64,000 nucleotides of DNA from contig NZ_JAIPPU010000006.1 in NCBI RefSeq assembly GCF_026646375.1, forward strand, positions 62,001-126,000, in the 5' to 3' direction. Source of the DNA: Acetobacterium wieringae (lineage in GTDB: Bacteria > Bacillota > Clostridia > Eubacteriales > Eubacteriaceae). This document shows, piece after piece, positions 42,714-53,000 of the stretch (its first letter is position 1; each line of letters starts with the position of its first letter). Under the pieces are notes generated by a model. The model was not told the origin of the DNA. It did not search any database and was given only the letters and a program-made list of their open reading frames with translations. A program made the translations under genes and the position numbers.

Positions 42714-44399
42714 TTACGATTCAAAATTCAAGAATTCGGCTTCCAGGCGACGATTGATCAGTTGGTAAAAAACTACACAAAAAATTGCACTGATCAGGAC
42801 AAATATTACATAACCCAATATTGGATTCACAAAATACCCCAATAAACCACTGACCCCAATTAACAACCCGGTGTAAGCCATCCCAACAAAAAGTGTAATG
42901 ACCACATTCAAGTTATTTTTAACGGCCTTTTGAGGGTTATCCCAATTGAGCAGCGGCCGGTTCATATCGAGGAATAATCCAAACAACAAAATCGGCAGTG
43001 ATCCCAGTATCCCCAGAATGCTGGTTATCACAAGGGTGGACAGGGGTAACGGGAAAATAAATTGCACCGCAATGATGGTAAAAACGATCCCCAGGCTTTG
43101 AATAAACATCGCTACCCCGGTTCGCCCCACAATCTGATCTCTGGCAGTCACCGGAATCATCCGAGTCAGCCAGGAGGCTTTTCCTTCCCGGGAAAAGGTC
43201 GAGGCGGTGGTAGCTGAGGTGCCTCCGAAAAAGATAAAAAAGGCAATCAATAAAAAGTTCATCAAAATTGGCATGGCTCTGAAAAACTCCTGCATCCCCT
43301 GTAAATCTTCCGGAGGGATTTCAATAAATGAAACGCTGAGCAAAATGCAAAGCGGGGCAATAATCACCACGCTGACATTATTAAAAAAGTAAACCGGGGT
43401 TCGCAACAATAGCCGCAAATCCATGGTAAATATCGCCATCGCTCCGTGACTCTTTTTCCCCAGCACCTTGCTGCGCTGGGCACCGCTTAACTGTTTCCCC
43501 TTTTTGATTATTTTTCCGCTGACAATACTCTTAAGATAAACACGATTGCCAATTGCAACCATCAAAACGCAGGATAACAGCGTAATTCCCAGTAGTGATG
43601 CAACCCAACCCAACGATATCAGAGTGATTTTATTGAGCGTCCAGGCCATTAAAAAACTGGTCGGCATCAAGTAACCAATGCTGTTCAACAAGCCTTCATT
43701 ATTTGTCAGAATCGTATTCATCAGTAACTGAAAATCCGCCTCATCACCGCTTCCCAGTTGGCTGGTAAACCAGAACTGTACCGTGAAAATGACGGCAATC
43801 CCGATAAAGACAAAAACAATCTGAAGCATATCTTTGCGTCCTTTGAGGGAAGCCGATTGCATAATCAGCATGATCACGGCGGTCATTAGCGAAAGCGGCA
43901 GCACCGGGATGGTCAGAAAAACCAAAAACGATAACAGCCCATAAAGTAGCCCCATACCCTGACCGATACCATAAATAATCAGAATCGGAATAAAAATAAA
44001 GGCGGCAAAAATATATTCAAACACCAAAATGCTTAAGAATTTTGAAATGATCAGTTTTCGTTGACTGATCGGCAGTGGGATCAGTTCTTCAATGTTATCG
44101 GAGAAATAGAATTCTGAAAGAATATACATGACCCCAAAAACAATGATCAACACCGTTGCCAAGATATAGCCGATACTTAAAAAAACCGATGTCTGATTAA
44201 TCAGTGTCAGCCCAAAATAGGTGGCCGACATCAGTGAAACGTACATAAAAAAGGCCGGAATCAAAGCCACTGGCACAATTATCAGGGTAAATAACTGTTT
44301 ATAAAATTCTTTTTTATTGTACTTCTGATTATAGAAGAACAACGAAACTCCCAATGATTCGTTGATAAATAATTTAGTTAACGTGATAATTTCTTTCAT
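42714..44399 (-). CDS. ABC exporter permease, large (about 12 membrane helices)
   Basis: 561 residues with about twelve hydrophobic segments arranged in two similar halves, and a conserved-looking cytoplasmic stretch LPISQRKLIISKFLSILVFEY typical of ABC-2 type permeases of the YthQ/YtrC kind. Its ATG overlaps the ATPase stop by one base. Transported substance unknown. A charged internal loop (about residues 295-330) follows the first half. Confidence 0.82.
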   Translation of the reverse strand: MKEIITLTKLFINESLGVSLFFYNQKYNKKEFYKQLFTLIIVPVALIPAFFMYVSLMSATYFGLTLINQTSVFLSIGYILATVLIIVFGVMYILSEFYFSDNIEELIPLPISQRKLIISKFLSILVFEYIFAAFIFIPILIIYGIGQGMGLLYGLLSFLVFLTIPVLPLSLMTAVIMLIMQSASLKGRKDMLQIVFVFIGIAVIFTVQFWFTSQLGSGDEADFQLLMNTILTNNEGLLNSIGYLMPTSFLMAWTLNKITLISLGWVASLLGITLLSCVLMVAIGNRVYLKSIVSGKIIKKGKQLSGAQRSKVLGKKSHGAMAIFTMDLRLLLRTPVYFFNNVSVVIIAPLCILLSVSFIEIPPEDLQGMQEFFRAMPILMNFLLIAFFIFFGGTSATTASTFSREGKASWLTRMIPVTARDQIVGRTGVAMFIQSLGIVFTIIAVQFIFPLPLSTLVITSILGILGSLPILLFGLFLDMNRPLLNWDNPQKAVKNNLNVVITLFVGMAYTGLLIGVSGLLGYFVNPILGYVIFVLISAIFCVVFYQLINRRLEAEFLNFES

Positions 44400-45121
44400 T
44401 ATTCGGTCAACTCCAAAAAAATATTTTCAAGTGACTCCTGACTCCCGGCTTTTTCGCGAATTTCAGCCATGGTGCCCACCTCAATGAGTTTACCCTTTTT
44501 AATGATGGCAATCCGGTCACAGATTTTTTCAGCCACATCCAATACATGGGTGGAAAAGAAAACCGATCGGCCCCGGTCGCAATGTTCCCGCATGATTTTT
44601 TTAAGCTCAAAGGATGCCTTGGGATCCAAACCGACCATTGGCTCGTCCAGAATAAAAAGCTGAGGATCATGAATCAGTGCTCCCACCAGAGCCAGTTTCT
44701 GCTTCATCCCATGGGAAAACGATCCAATCGGATCATTGACGGCATTTTTAATTTCAAAAATATCCAGATATCTTTCAATCCGTTCCTGTCGTTCGGCAGC
44801 AGGCACCTGATAAACATCAGCCATAAATTTCAGATACTCAATGCCCTTAATCTTTTCGAACAGCTCCGGATTATCCGGTACATAGCTAAACTGCTTTTTT
44901 GCACCCAGAATGTCCGCCTGATTATCGATGCCATTGATCGTTATCTTACCGCTGTTGGGCGCCAGCAGGCTGACAATCATTTTGATGGTGGTGGTTTTTC
45001 CCGCTCCATTGGGCCCCACAAAACCAAATATTTCTCCGGGATATACTTCAAAACTGATATCATCGACGGCTTTTTCGTTTTTATTACCATAGGTTTTTGA
45101 GATATGTTCAAGTATTAGCAT
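44399..45121 (-). CDS. ABC exporter ATPase
   Basis: 240 residues. Walker A GPNGAGKTT, signature FSHGMKQKLALVGAL (S-H-G instead of S-G-G), Walker B LFILDEPMVGLDP and switch FSTHVLDVAEKI. It forms a two-gene unit with the large permease. The gap up to the divergent reductase gene at 45339 must hold both promoters, but no strong consensus is seen. Confidence 0.9.
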   Translation of the reverse strand: MLILEHISKTYGNKNEKAVDDISFEVYPGEIFGFVGPNGAGKTTTIKMIVSLLAPNSGKITINGIDNQADILGAKKQFSYVPDNPELFEKIKGIEYLKFMADVYQVPAAERQERIERYLDIFEIKNAVNDPIGSFSHGMKQKLALVGALIHDPQLFILDEPMVGLDPKASFELKKIMREHCDRGRSVFFSTHVLDVAEKICDRIAIIKKGKLIEVGTMAEIREKAGSQESLENIFLELTE

Positions 45122-45338
45122 GGTCGCTCCTTTTTTCTTGATAGTCTGTTTATTTTAACACAACTCTGACTGTTTGCGACGATAAAATTTAATATTGTTT
45201 TTAGAAACAAGGCATACAATAGAGACAATAAACATCAGCAATCAAAACGGATAATTGGTCGGTGGCGAAAAAAACGTTCCCTACGTGACCACTTATTTTT
45301 TTGAATTGCCTCACACCTTTAGGAAAGCAGGTAACCGC

Positions 45339-46202
45339 GTGATCTCAAAAAACGAAATTGCAGAATTAAAAGCCCAGGGGATCTTAGCCCAGCAACAGGA
45401 AGGTTATTTTTCGATTCGGGTTTTAAGCCGGGCTGGAAATTTCACCTCAGCTGAATTAAAGACTCTGGCCGAAATTGCCGAAAAATATGGACGGGGTTAT
45501 CTGGGCGAAACCACTCGCTTAGCCATTGAAATTCCCTGGATCACTTATGAGCATCTGGATGCGGTTAAAGCCGCCCTCTCAGCCGGTGGGCTGGTTTACG
45601 GCGGTACCGGTAAAAAGATCCGACCGCTGGTGGCCTGTAAAGGAACCGTTTGCCAGCATGGTCTTTATGATACCCAGAAGCTATGCGGCATCTGTCATGA
45701 CCAATTTTTCGGTCGGGATCTTCATGCCAAAACAAAAATCACCTTTGTGGGCTGCCCCAACAATTGTGCCAAAGCCAACACCAATGATATCGGTCTGATG
45801 GGACAGGCTTACATCCAGTTTGATTGGGATGCCTGCCTGAATTGCGGAAAATGTATCAAAGTCTGTCGGGCCCAGGCCCTGACGATGTTCAATCAGAAAC
45901 TGCTTTGGAATGAACGTCAGTGTGTCAATTGCGGGAAGTGCGCCCAGGCGTGTACCACTGGTGCCATCACTGAGGAGGTTCGCGGCATTGCCGTTTATCT
46001 GGGTGGCCGGATGGGCCGGGGGTACCGTTTTGGGGATCGTTTAACCGATCTTTATGCGGCCGAAGAGATTCCCAACCTGATTGATAAAATTCTGGAAACC
46101 TATCTGGAATTGGGTAAAGACGGCGAACGAGTCTGTGGGGTGATCGATCGGATAGGTTTTAATGCGTTTGAAGAAGCCCTGCTTGAGCATCTCGAAATCT
46201 GA
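45339..46202 (+). CDS. Small sulfite/nitrite reductase-like siroheme 4Fe-4S protein with two ferredoxin motifs
   Basis: 287 residues from the GTG at 45339; the frame is open to 45255 but AGGAAAGCAGG lies before the GTG. The N-terminal part is the ferredoxin-like half domain (IRVLSRAGNFTSAEL); then LVACKGTVCQHGLYDT and FVGCPNNCAKANTNDIGLMG form the siroheme-4Fe-4S site; then CLNCGKCIKVC and CVNCGKCAQAC are two 4Fe-4S ferredoxin motifs. This architecture resembles AsrC/Fsr-type reductases and stand-alone members common in acetogens and methanogens. The reaction (sulfite, nitrite or another substrate) is not predictable. Single-gene unit. Confidence 0.85.
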   Translation: MISKNEIAELKAQGILAQQQEGYFSIRVLSRAGNFTSAELKTLAEIAEKYGRGYLGETTRLAIEIPWITYEHLDAVKAALSAGGLVYGGTGKKIRPLVACKGTVCQHGLYDTQKLCGICHDQFFGRDLHAKTKITFVGCPNNCAKANTNDIGLMGQAYIQFDWDACLNCGKCIKVCRAQALTMFNQKLLWNERQCVNCGKCAQACTTGAITEEVRGIAVYLGGRMGRGYRFGDRLTDLYAAEEIPNLIDKILETYLELGKDGERVCGVIDRIGFNAFEEALLEHLEI

Positions 46203-46262
46203 CCAAGCTTTGAAGTACCACACCTTAGCGGTGCTCTGTCGATAAACTATTTTTAAAATGAA

Positions 46263-46315
46263 GAGAATCAGAATTCCCAGTCTTTTTATCAACATGGGAT
46301 TCTGATTCTTTTTAT
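46263..46315. terminator. Bidirectional terminator
   Basis: AGAATCAGAATTCCCA (about 46264-46279) pairs with TGGGATTCTGATTCTT (about 46295-46310), followed by TTTATAATT, between the convergent reductase and PHP genes. Confidence 0.8.
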
Positions 46316-47229
46316 AATTTGTTTCGCATCCGTTCTTTTTTTCGAATTCTGTTTTTCTCTTGATTTAACCGCTCGATAATGCTGTAATCAGTGGTTCCCA
46401 ACTGACCAAGGGTTATTGTTGGTTTGAATTTCCCATGAAAATCACTTCCGGAGGTAAACAGCAGCTGATGCTTTTTACAATAGGCCAGATATCGTTGCGT
46501 TTCTTCTTCCGAGTGGGTGGTATAATAGGCTTCAACGCCGGAAAGCCCCTGTTCCAGCAGCTCATCGACAAAAGTCGTATCAATGAAATCCACCTTCATC
46601 TGGGTGTAGCCCGGATGCGCCAGAACCGCTACCCCACCGCTTCGATGAACCGCCTCGATAAACACTTTTGTTTCGGGAATGTAATTGGGCGCATAAAAGG
46701 GCTTGCCAAAAACCAGAAACTGTAAAGCAAACTCCAGTACCGGATTACTGTATTTTTTGTTATATTCAATAATCAAGGGATGGTTGGTGTTGCGTTCATC
46801 CTTGAAAACGCCGTAAGAAAGCGATGACGGTGCCGGCGAAGTATCTTTGCTGAATTCGTAAACATTCGCTTCATCCAGATAGAGACCATTCTCCTTCAGC
46901 AGTTTGATCTGCGCCTGTAGCCAACGTTTTCTGTCAGCATTAACTGTTTCAATAATCTGCGATACCGGTGACTCATCGAGATCGATATAATAAGCCAGCA
47001 AATGAACCAATTGACTGCGGTTCTGACAGAACACCTCGGTACCCGGAATCACCTCGACCCCCAGTTTTTCTCCCCAGGCCATGGCATTGTCAACTTCTTC
47101 AATACTGTCATGATCGGTGATTGCCAGAGTTGATACATTTTCCTTAATCGCCAGTCGAATCAGTTCCTCTCCCGACAACTCTCCATCGACGCTTGCCCGG
47201 GTGTGAACATGCAGATCTATTTTTCCCAT
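46312..47229 (-). CDS. PHP-domain phosphoesterase
   Basis: 305 residues from the ATG at 47229, preceded by GGGGGAGAAAAG. MGKIDLHVHTRASVDGELS carries the metal-binding HVH motif, AITDHDSIEEVD the second His/Asp pair, VLAHPGYTQ and FTSGSDFHGKFKP the later ones. This is the TrpH/YciV-like group of PHP proteins (RNase AM or 3',5'-nucleotide bisphosphate phosphatase in characterised cases). An insert of about 70 residues follows the second motif. It is monocistronic. Confidence 0.87.
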   Translation of the reverse strand: MGKIDLHVHTRASVDGELSGEELIRLAIKENVSTLAITDHDSIEEVDNAMAWGEKLGVEVIPGTEVFCQNRSQLVHLLAYYIDLDESPVSQIIETVNADRKRWLQAQIKLLKENGLYLDEANVYEFSKDTSPAPSSLSYGVFKDERNTNHPLIIEYNKKYSNPVLEFALQFLVFGKPFYAPNYIPETKVFIEAVHRSGGVAVLAHPGYTQMKVDFIDTTFVDELLEQGLSGVEAYYTTHSEEETQRYLAYCKKHQLLFTSGSDFHGKFKPTITLGQLGTTDYSIIERLNQEKNRIRKKERMRNKL

Positions 47230-47359
47230 TCTTTTCTCCCCCATTTTGTTAGCCGTCGTATCTATAATTTTAATCCCATTATCCCATCAAGTGAAGCACA
47301 TTTCAACCAAAGCTTTATTTTTTAAATTCTTAAACGATTTCGCATTTTCTTAGGCTAAA

Positions 47360-47980
47360 TCAAAACTCTTTTTCGCTATAAATTTTAACTGAGATCAGAT
47401 ACGAAAGAACCACCCCAACGACAGAAAACCCGATTAATGCGATCAAATAGATCCAGGGATTTCCAATGGTTGGCAGGGACACACCCAACTGTTCCACCAG
47501 CAGAATCAGGGCGGTCGGAATCAACGCACAAAGAACCAACAACAGCCGGGCTTTTTCAGTACCGAACTTATAAATCAAGGGAATAATCACTGAACCAAAG
47601 ATTAAAGCCACCAGATAGATTACCCCGACAATGGCGAGAATTTCCAAATCAAAGCTTTTGCCCATAATGATGCTACCAACAATTCCAACCGCCAGTGATA
47701 AGACTGCCCCCAAGGTATTTAAGATAACCATCACCAGATACTTACTGAGTACCATTTCTTTTCGGGTCACCGGCATGGTCAAGGCATAAGCGTCCCACTT
47801 GGCCAGATCGTCATAGCTGATCGTGGTCACCACCATCATTGCAAACATCAAGATAATCATTCCAAAGATAAAACCATTGCCTTGAGGCAAGAAAACAACG
47901 GCGAAAAATACCATCATCACGCCCAGCATTTTAAATGTGCTTTTTAAATTAAGCAGATCTTTTAAGATCAGTCCCTTCAT
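47360..47980 (-). CDS. ABC-2 permease of a YtrA-type operon
   Basis: 206 residues with six hydrophobic segments (ABC2_membrane_5 type): MKGLILKDLLNLKSTFKMLG start, ISYDDLAKWDAYALTMPVTRKEMVLSKY as the cytoplasmic loop between helices 2 and 3. Its ATG overlaps the ATPase stop by one base. With the ATPase and GntR gene it matches ytrABC-like or bacitracin/stress-induced exporters of Firmicutes. The substrate is unknown. Confidence 0.88.
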   Translation of the reverse strand: MKGLILKDLLNLKSTFKMLGVMMVFFAVVFLPQGNGFIFGMIILMFAMMVVTTISYDDLAKWDAYALTMPVTRKEMVLSKYLVMVILNTLGAVLSLAVGIVGSIIMGKSFDLEILAIVGVIYLVALIFGSVIIPLIYKFGTEKARLLLVLCALIPTALILLVEQLGVSLPTIGNPWIYLIALIGFSVVGVVLSYLISVKIYSEKEF

Positions 47981-48837
47981 TATTTTTGCCCCCTTACATA
48001 AAATAACATGATTTCTTCAATGGTTATCCCATCGATAACCGCCTCGGGATATTTTTTGCGGATGGCTGCCTTTTCTTTCACCAGCACCTCAAAACTGAAT
48101 TGATTCTTGCGATAGCGGATATATTCATTGCTCTCGAGTTTGCGGAAGTCTTCTTCACTGCACTTCAAAACCCCCATTTGTGAAAGTAGGGTCTCTTTTT
48201 CTTCGTCAAGCAAAATTTCACCCTGGTGAATAAAGACAATATAATCAGCAATCTTATCGAGATCGCTGGTAATATGTGACGATATTAAAATGGAATGTTC
48301 TTCATCCTGGATAAACTCCATAAAAACATCAAGAATTTCCTCCCGGACAATCGGATCCAATCCGCTGGTGGCTTCGTCTAAGATCAATAACTTCGGTTCA
48401 TGGGACAGCGCCACCGCAATCTGCAGCTTCATTTTCATCCCCCGGGAAAATTCTTTGATGATTTTATTTTCGGGTAGCTTGAATTCTTTCAGATAGTGTT
48501 GAAATAATTGTGCATTCCAATTTTTATAAATACTGGCCAGCATTTTTGATATATCACCGGTTTTTAAATTGTCGTGAAAATTGCAGCCGTCCATCACAAC
48601 GCCGACTGATTCTTTTATTTTTTTCTCATCTGTTAAAGTATCCATACCCAGTAGCTCAATGGTACCTCCATCACGCTTGACCAAATTTAGCATCGCTTTA
48701 ATGGTAGTCGTTTTACCGGCCCCATTCTCACCGATAAAACCGACAATACTGCCTTTTGGCACTTTAAAACTAACATCTTTCAGTTGAAAATCCTGATAAT
48801 TTTTGTTTAAATTTTTAATTTCAATGGCATTAATCAT
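47980..48837 (-). CDS. ABC ATPase of a YtrA-type operon
   Basis: 285 residues from the ATG at 48837 (MINAIEIKNLNKNYQDF); the open frame extends upstream into the regulator gene but the ATPase domain starts here. Walker A GENGAGKTT, signature FSRGMKMKLQIAVAL (S-R-G), Walker B LLILDEATSGLDP, switch ISSHITSDL. The C-terminal 70 residues are the accessory region of this group. It begins 1 base after the GntR-type gene stop. Confidence 0.92.
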   Translation of the reverse strand: MINAIEIKNLNKNYQDFQLKDVSFKVPKGSIVGFIGENGAGKTTTIKAMLNLVKRDGGTIELLGMDTLTDEKKIKESVGVVMDGCNFHDNLKTGDISKMLASIYKNWNAQLFQHYLKEFKLPENKIIKEFSRGMKMKLQIAVALSHEPKLLILDEATSGLDPIVREEILDVFMEFIQDEEHSILISSHITSDLDKIADYIVFIHQGEILLDEEKETLLSQMGVLKCSEEDFRKLESNEYIRYRKNQFSFEVLVKEKAAIRKKYPEAVIDGITIEEIMLFYVRGQK

Positions 48838-48838
48838 G

Positions 48839-49213
48839 TTATTCTCCCTTATACAATAGTTCCAACAACTCACTGAGTTCCTCCCAGGAAATATCACTGC
48901 TTCTGGCAATATCCACTGCTTTCTGTAAAAACTCCTCAGCCAGCCGTAGTTGCTCTTCCCGGATAAATGATAAATTCTGGTTGGCCACAAAACTGCCTTT
49001 ACCAGTGACGGTTTCAATAAAACCATCCCGTTCCAGATCCGAATAGGCCCGCTTGGTGGTAATCACACTGATTCGTAGCTCCTTGGCCAGAAAGCGCATA
49101 CTTGGCAAGGTGTCCCCGGGACTCAGTTCACCGCTGATAATCATCTTCTTGATCTGCTGGGCAATTTGCTCATAAATTGGTTTGTCACTGGAATTGCTGA
49201 TGACGATATTCAA
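48839..49213 (-). CDS. YtrA-type GntR-family transcription regulator
   Basis: 124 residues, the short YtrA subtype: KPIYEQIAQQIKKMIISGEL, then LPSMRFLAKELRISVITTKRAYSDLERDGFI (winged helix) and VTGKGSFVA, with only a short helical tail (about residues 83-124) for dimerisation. Such regulators repress their own ABC operon until a cell-envelope stress or antibiotic signal appears. The operator is visible just upstream at 49238-49264. Confidence 0.92.
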   Translation of the reverse strand: MNIVISNSSDKPIYEQIAQQIKKMIISGELSPGDTLPSMRFLAKELRISVITTKRAYSDLERDGFIETVTGKGSFVANQNLSFIREEQLRLAEEFLQKAVDIARSSDISWEELSELLELLYKGE

Positions 49214-49237
49214 CGTACCACCTCATTTCGTTCGCCT

Positions 49238-49264
49238 TAGTGTATATATACTTTATATACACTA
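49238..49264. promoter_or_regulatory. YtrA-type operator
   Basis: TAGTGTATA (49238-49246) is inverted as TATACACTA (49256-49264), forming a 27-base palindrome 24 bases upstream of the regulator start. It overlaps the likely promoter and fits the known operator style of YtrA-type regulators. Confidence 0.8.
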
Positions 49265-49298
49265 TAAACTCTTTTCTCCCAGTTGTCAAGGTTTTAAG

Positions 49299-49329
49299 CA
49301 AAAAAATAAGCGAGATGGTCTCGCTTATT
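49299..49329 (-). terminator. Terminator of the M48-like gene
   Basis: AATAAGCGAGA (49305-49315) is inverted at 49319-49329; on the minus strand TTTTTTT follows. The gene stop is inside the stem. Confidence 0.85.
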
Positions 49330-50005
49330 CCCAGCACTGAACGCTTAATTTTTTCTGGAGTTGTTTCAGTTTTTCCCGCTCCGCTTTGTAATTGGGGAGT
49401 ACCTGTTCCACAATTCGCCAGAAGTTGCGTGAGTGATTCATTTCAATCAGATGAGCTAACTCGTGAACGACCACATAGCGAATGGTGGCCTCTTCGGCCA
49501 TTACCAGATACCAGGAAAAATTGAGATTACCGGCACAGGAGCAGGAACCCCATCGGGTTCGGGCACCGTTTACTTTGACGGCCTTGGGCTTTAGCCCCAT
49601 ATGTTTTGCCATTTCTTCCACTATATCACTGAGCACCTTTTTTGCCAGGGTTCGGTAGCAGCCCACCAGACTGGTTCTTAATGCCTCAGCGGACATCTGA
49701 GCATAGGCATAAAAACGCTGACCATCAAAGCCGAAAGCTGGTTTTTCTACCGGCTCCAGGGGATATTCATGGCCCAGAAAGAGCAGTTTGGTTCCAAACC
49801 GCAATTCGAAATTCTCCCGCTCCGCCACCTGTTGGGCCACCGCTCCGTGGTGGGTGTTAATCCACTGCTGGTGCTGGCTAACAAAATCCGCTACGACGTT
49901 TTTGGGGGTTCCATTGGGAACCCGCACCTCAATCTGCGCGTTTTTGGTAATGTAAAGTCCCATCGTTTTGCGCTTTGAAAACTTGATTGTATAATCTTTC
50001 GTCAT
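49325..50005 (-). CDS. YgjP-like M48-family metallopeptidase (DUF45)
   Basis: 226 residues. The catalytic motif VVHELAHLIEMNHSRNFW (H-E-x2-H, then N-H-S) is near residue 176, preceded by TRWGSCSCAGNLNFSWYLV, the fixed block of this family. The Zn-binding His pair and Glu are intact. Some relatives are encoded with restriction systems but none is present here. Its physiological role is unknown. It lies 40 bases downstream of sbcC and could be on the same transcript. Confidence 0.87.
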   Translation of the reverse strand: MTKDYTIKFSKRKTMGLYITKNAQIEVRVPNGTPKNVVADFVSQHQQWINTHHGAVAQQVAERENFELRFGTKLLFLGHEYPLEPVEKPAFGFDGQRFYAYAQMSAEALRTSLVGCYRTLAKKVLSDIVEEMAKHMGLKPKAVKVNGARTRWGSCSCAGNLNFSWYLVMAEEATIRYVVVHELAHLIEMNHSRNFWRIVEQVLPNYKAEREKLKQLQKKLSVQCWE

Positions 50006-50044
50006 CGTTATCCTTTTGCTATTTCAACATACTTTTTGTCCGTC

Positions 50045-53000
50045 TTATTTTTCAATTCGCACCTTGCTGCCGCCGACTCCGGCTTCGCCAGGCGTAATCA
50101 ACAGTTTAACCGGCATCCGATTCTTGATCGATTCCACATGGCTGATGATTCCCACCTTCAGGCGATCATTATGGAGCATTTCAATGGAATTCATCACCAC
50201 CTCCAGGGCATCTTCATGCAGCGAACCAAAGCCCTCATCGAGAAAGAAAAATTCCAGGGGTGCCCGTCCTTTTAACTGGATTTCAGCGGACAGAGCCAGC
50301 GCCAACGCTAATGAGGCCAGAAAGGTTTCTCCGCCGGACAGGGTTGAAGCATCCCGGGCCGCACCGCCATTTTTATAATCCCGGATAATGAATTTCCCCT
50401 CATCATCAGCTTCCAGTCCATAATTACCGTTGCTGATCTCGGTAAGTCGCTTGGATGCCGCAATGGAGATATACTTGAGCCGAGAAACGGCCACAAATTC
50501 GACAAAGCGCTTACCCGAAAACAGTTTTTCCAGATCATTAATCAGGGCCAGGCGATGATCCACCTGCTCCTTTTGCGCCAAATAGTCTGCCAACTCGGCC
50601 AGACGCTTTTCCAGCGCGTCGATACTGGTTTTTAAGCGGATCTCAAGGGCCTTTTGCTGCTCAAGGCTTTCTTCCAACAGCCGATGGGCGGTGCAAAGTT
50701 CATCATAGGCCACAGCGGTCATTTCCCGGTCATTAATTTTACGATTCAGGTCTTCCAGCTTACCGCTTAATTTCGTGCGGTTCTGGTAATAATCCTCAAT
50801 CTCCATTTCCAGATCTTTGATGGTTTGATCGTCGATACAGGCGTTTATCGCAGTGATCGGATCTTTAAAGCCCAGAGTACTCAGCTGTTTTTTCAACGCT
50901 GTCTCAGTGGTGTCAAACTGGCTTTGCAGGGTGTGCAGATTGGCTTTCATGATGGTCACTGCTTCCTGAGTTTTGTCATAATCTTCCTGGGCAGCAGCCA
51001 GCTTTTTCTTGGCCGTATTCCAGGCATTTTCGATCCATTTGATATTACCGATAAATTTATCTTTTAATTCCCCCAGCTCTTTTAGCTGGTAATCTTTTCC
51101 CAGTTTTTCCTCAATGGCAATTCTTTTTTCTTTATGCTGTCTGGCCTTTTCGCCAATCAGCAGTAAATGCTCCTGAACCTGCCGGTTAACACCGTGAATG
51201 GCATCATCCAGTTTTTTTAGCTGCTGTTGCTGGGTTGTCAATTTATTTTCGAGTTCTTCGAGACTGTCCATCAATTCGCCCCGACGCTGATCCATCTTTT
51301 TAATGGTTTCGTTGGCGGTATGAAAGTCAAAGGCTTTTGGGACTCTGAGCTTAGTCTTTAATTCAGCCCCTTCTGCCATCAACTCCCGGAATGCTGTTTC
51401 CTTTTTCTTTTTTAGTTCTTCCAGCTCCCGGGTCTGTAACACGAGCGCTTGCTTGCCAGCTGTTTTTTCTTTAAGATCGCCATCCAGCTTCAAGATCTGA
51501 TTCCTGACTTCATGATTCTGATTTTCCAGTTTTTTTAGCTGTACTTCCCAAGCGTCCATCATCTGACTCAGCTTGGCATTGGCAGCCTCCAGCAGCTCCG
51601 GTTGTCCTGGAGGAATCGGGTCACCAAGACTGGCGATTTCACTTTTTAAGCTTTTCTGATTTTCGACCAGAATGGTAAAGCTGCCGGTTAATTGGGCAAT
51701 TTCTTCTGCCAGTACGATTAATTCCTGCTCCTGTTGCTGGTGAGCTTTTTTAATGACTTCTGCCCGAATGGCATCATCCGATTCGTCCGAATAATCCGTC
51801 AACGGATGCTCAGTTGCCCCACAAACCGGGCAGGGTTCGCCGGATCGGAGCTGTTCTCTTAGTTTATGCCCAATGGTTTTATTTTCCAACTCAATCAGTT
51901 CGATTGCTACCGCTGCCATTTTTTCTTTTAGAAGCTTTTCAACAGCCTTTTTGGTATCAATCGTCTGAATCAGATTATCAAGCTGGCTTTCCAGCGCTTC
52001 AAGACGCGTTTTACTAGCCCTTTGCTTGAGAAAGACATTTTTAATCCCCGTGATTGTTTCTTTTTCCTTCCCGATGCTGTCCCAGGTCGCCGGCCGGGCC
52101 TTTTCATGCGTATTAAGCGCCTGCTCGACAATTGCCTGCTCGGTTTCTTTTATCTGCCGCTGCTCAGCCAGATTTTTCTCACTTTCTTGCAGCGTGTTTA
52201 TTTCTGTCTGATTTTTCGCCAGCCGTGTCGTATCGCTTTCAATTTCATCATTGAGCCGGGTGAGTTCTTCGGTAATGGCCATCCCCCGACCGATTTTTTC
52301 CCGATAATCCGGTTCGATCCGGCACTGCTTTTCCTCCCGACGTGCTCCATCAAGCCGCTTTTTTTCTTTTTCCATCGCCTGGGTCAGCAGTGTTTTTTCA
52401 TTTTCCAAACTGATCTTGTGATGGTTTTCTGTATCCATTTTTTTATTTAGCTCGCGGATTTCTGTTTCCAAATCCAATTGGGCTTCTTTCCAAAGAATGG
52501 CATCCGCCACCTTTTCCAACTTGCTTTGAAACTTAAAGAGGTTTTCATTTTTATAGTCATCGGTTTGCTTAAAGTTTTTCTCGCACGTTTCTTTTTCAAC
52601 AAGCAGTTGTGTCAACTTTTCTTCACTGCCAATCAGACTACGCTGACTTGCTTCGACCTGATTTTTCAGGGTTTCAAATGCTTCCAGAAAGGGCCGCACT
52701 TCCAGCGCCTTTTTTCCCAGTACCACCTGCTGTTCTTTGGCGGTGATTTCGGGTTGTCTGGTTTCAAGGTTTTGAGCCGCTTCTTTGGCATTTTGCTGCT
52801 CCGTGAGCCAACTCATTAACACCGCAGCTTCTGATCGTTCGATGTTCAACTTTTTAAATCGTTCCTGGTTTTCGTTAAGTTGTTTATGGTTTTGTGTATA
52901 ACTGAGCTGCTTTTCAGTCAATGCTTCCGGGCTGACTCCTTCATAGGTATTCATACTGCCGACAATTTGATTGAGTTTTTCAACCTCCCTGATCCGCTCC

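Noticed and set aside
45339..46202. Shortened Cys spacing in CKGTVC as a defect of the siroheme site
   Set aside because: CKGTVCQ followed by GCPNNC is the form I recall as normal in the stand-alone anaerobic branch of this family.
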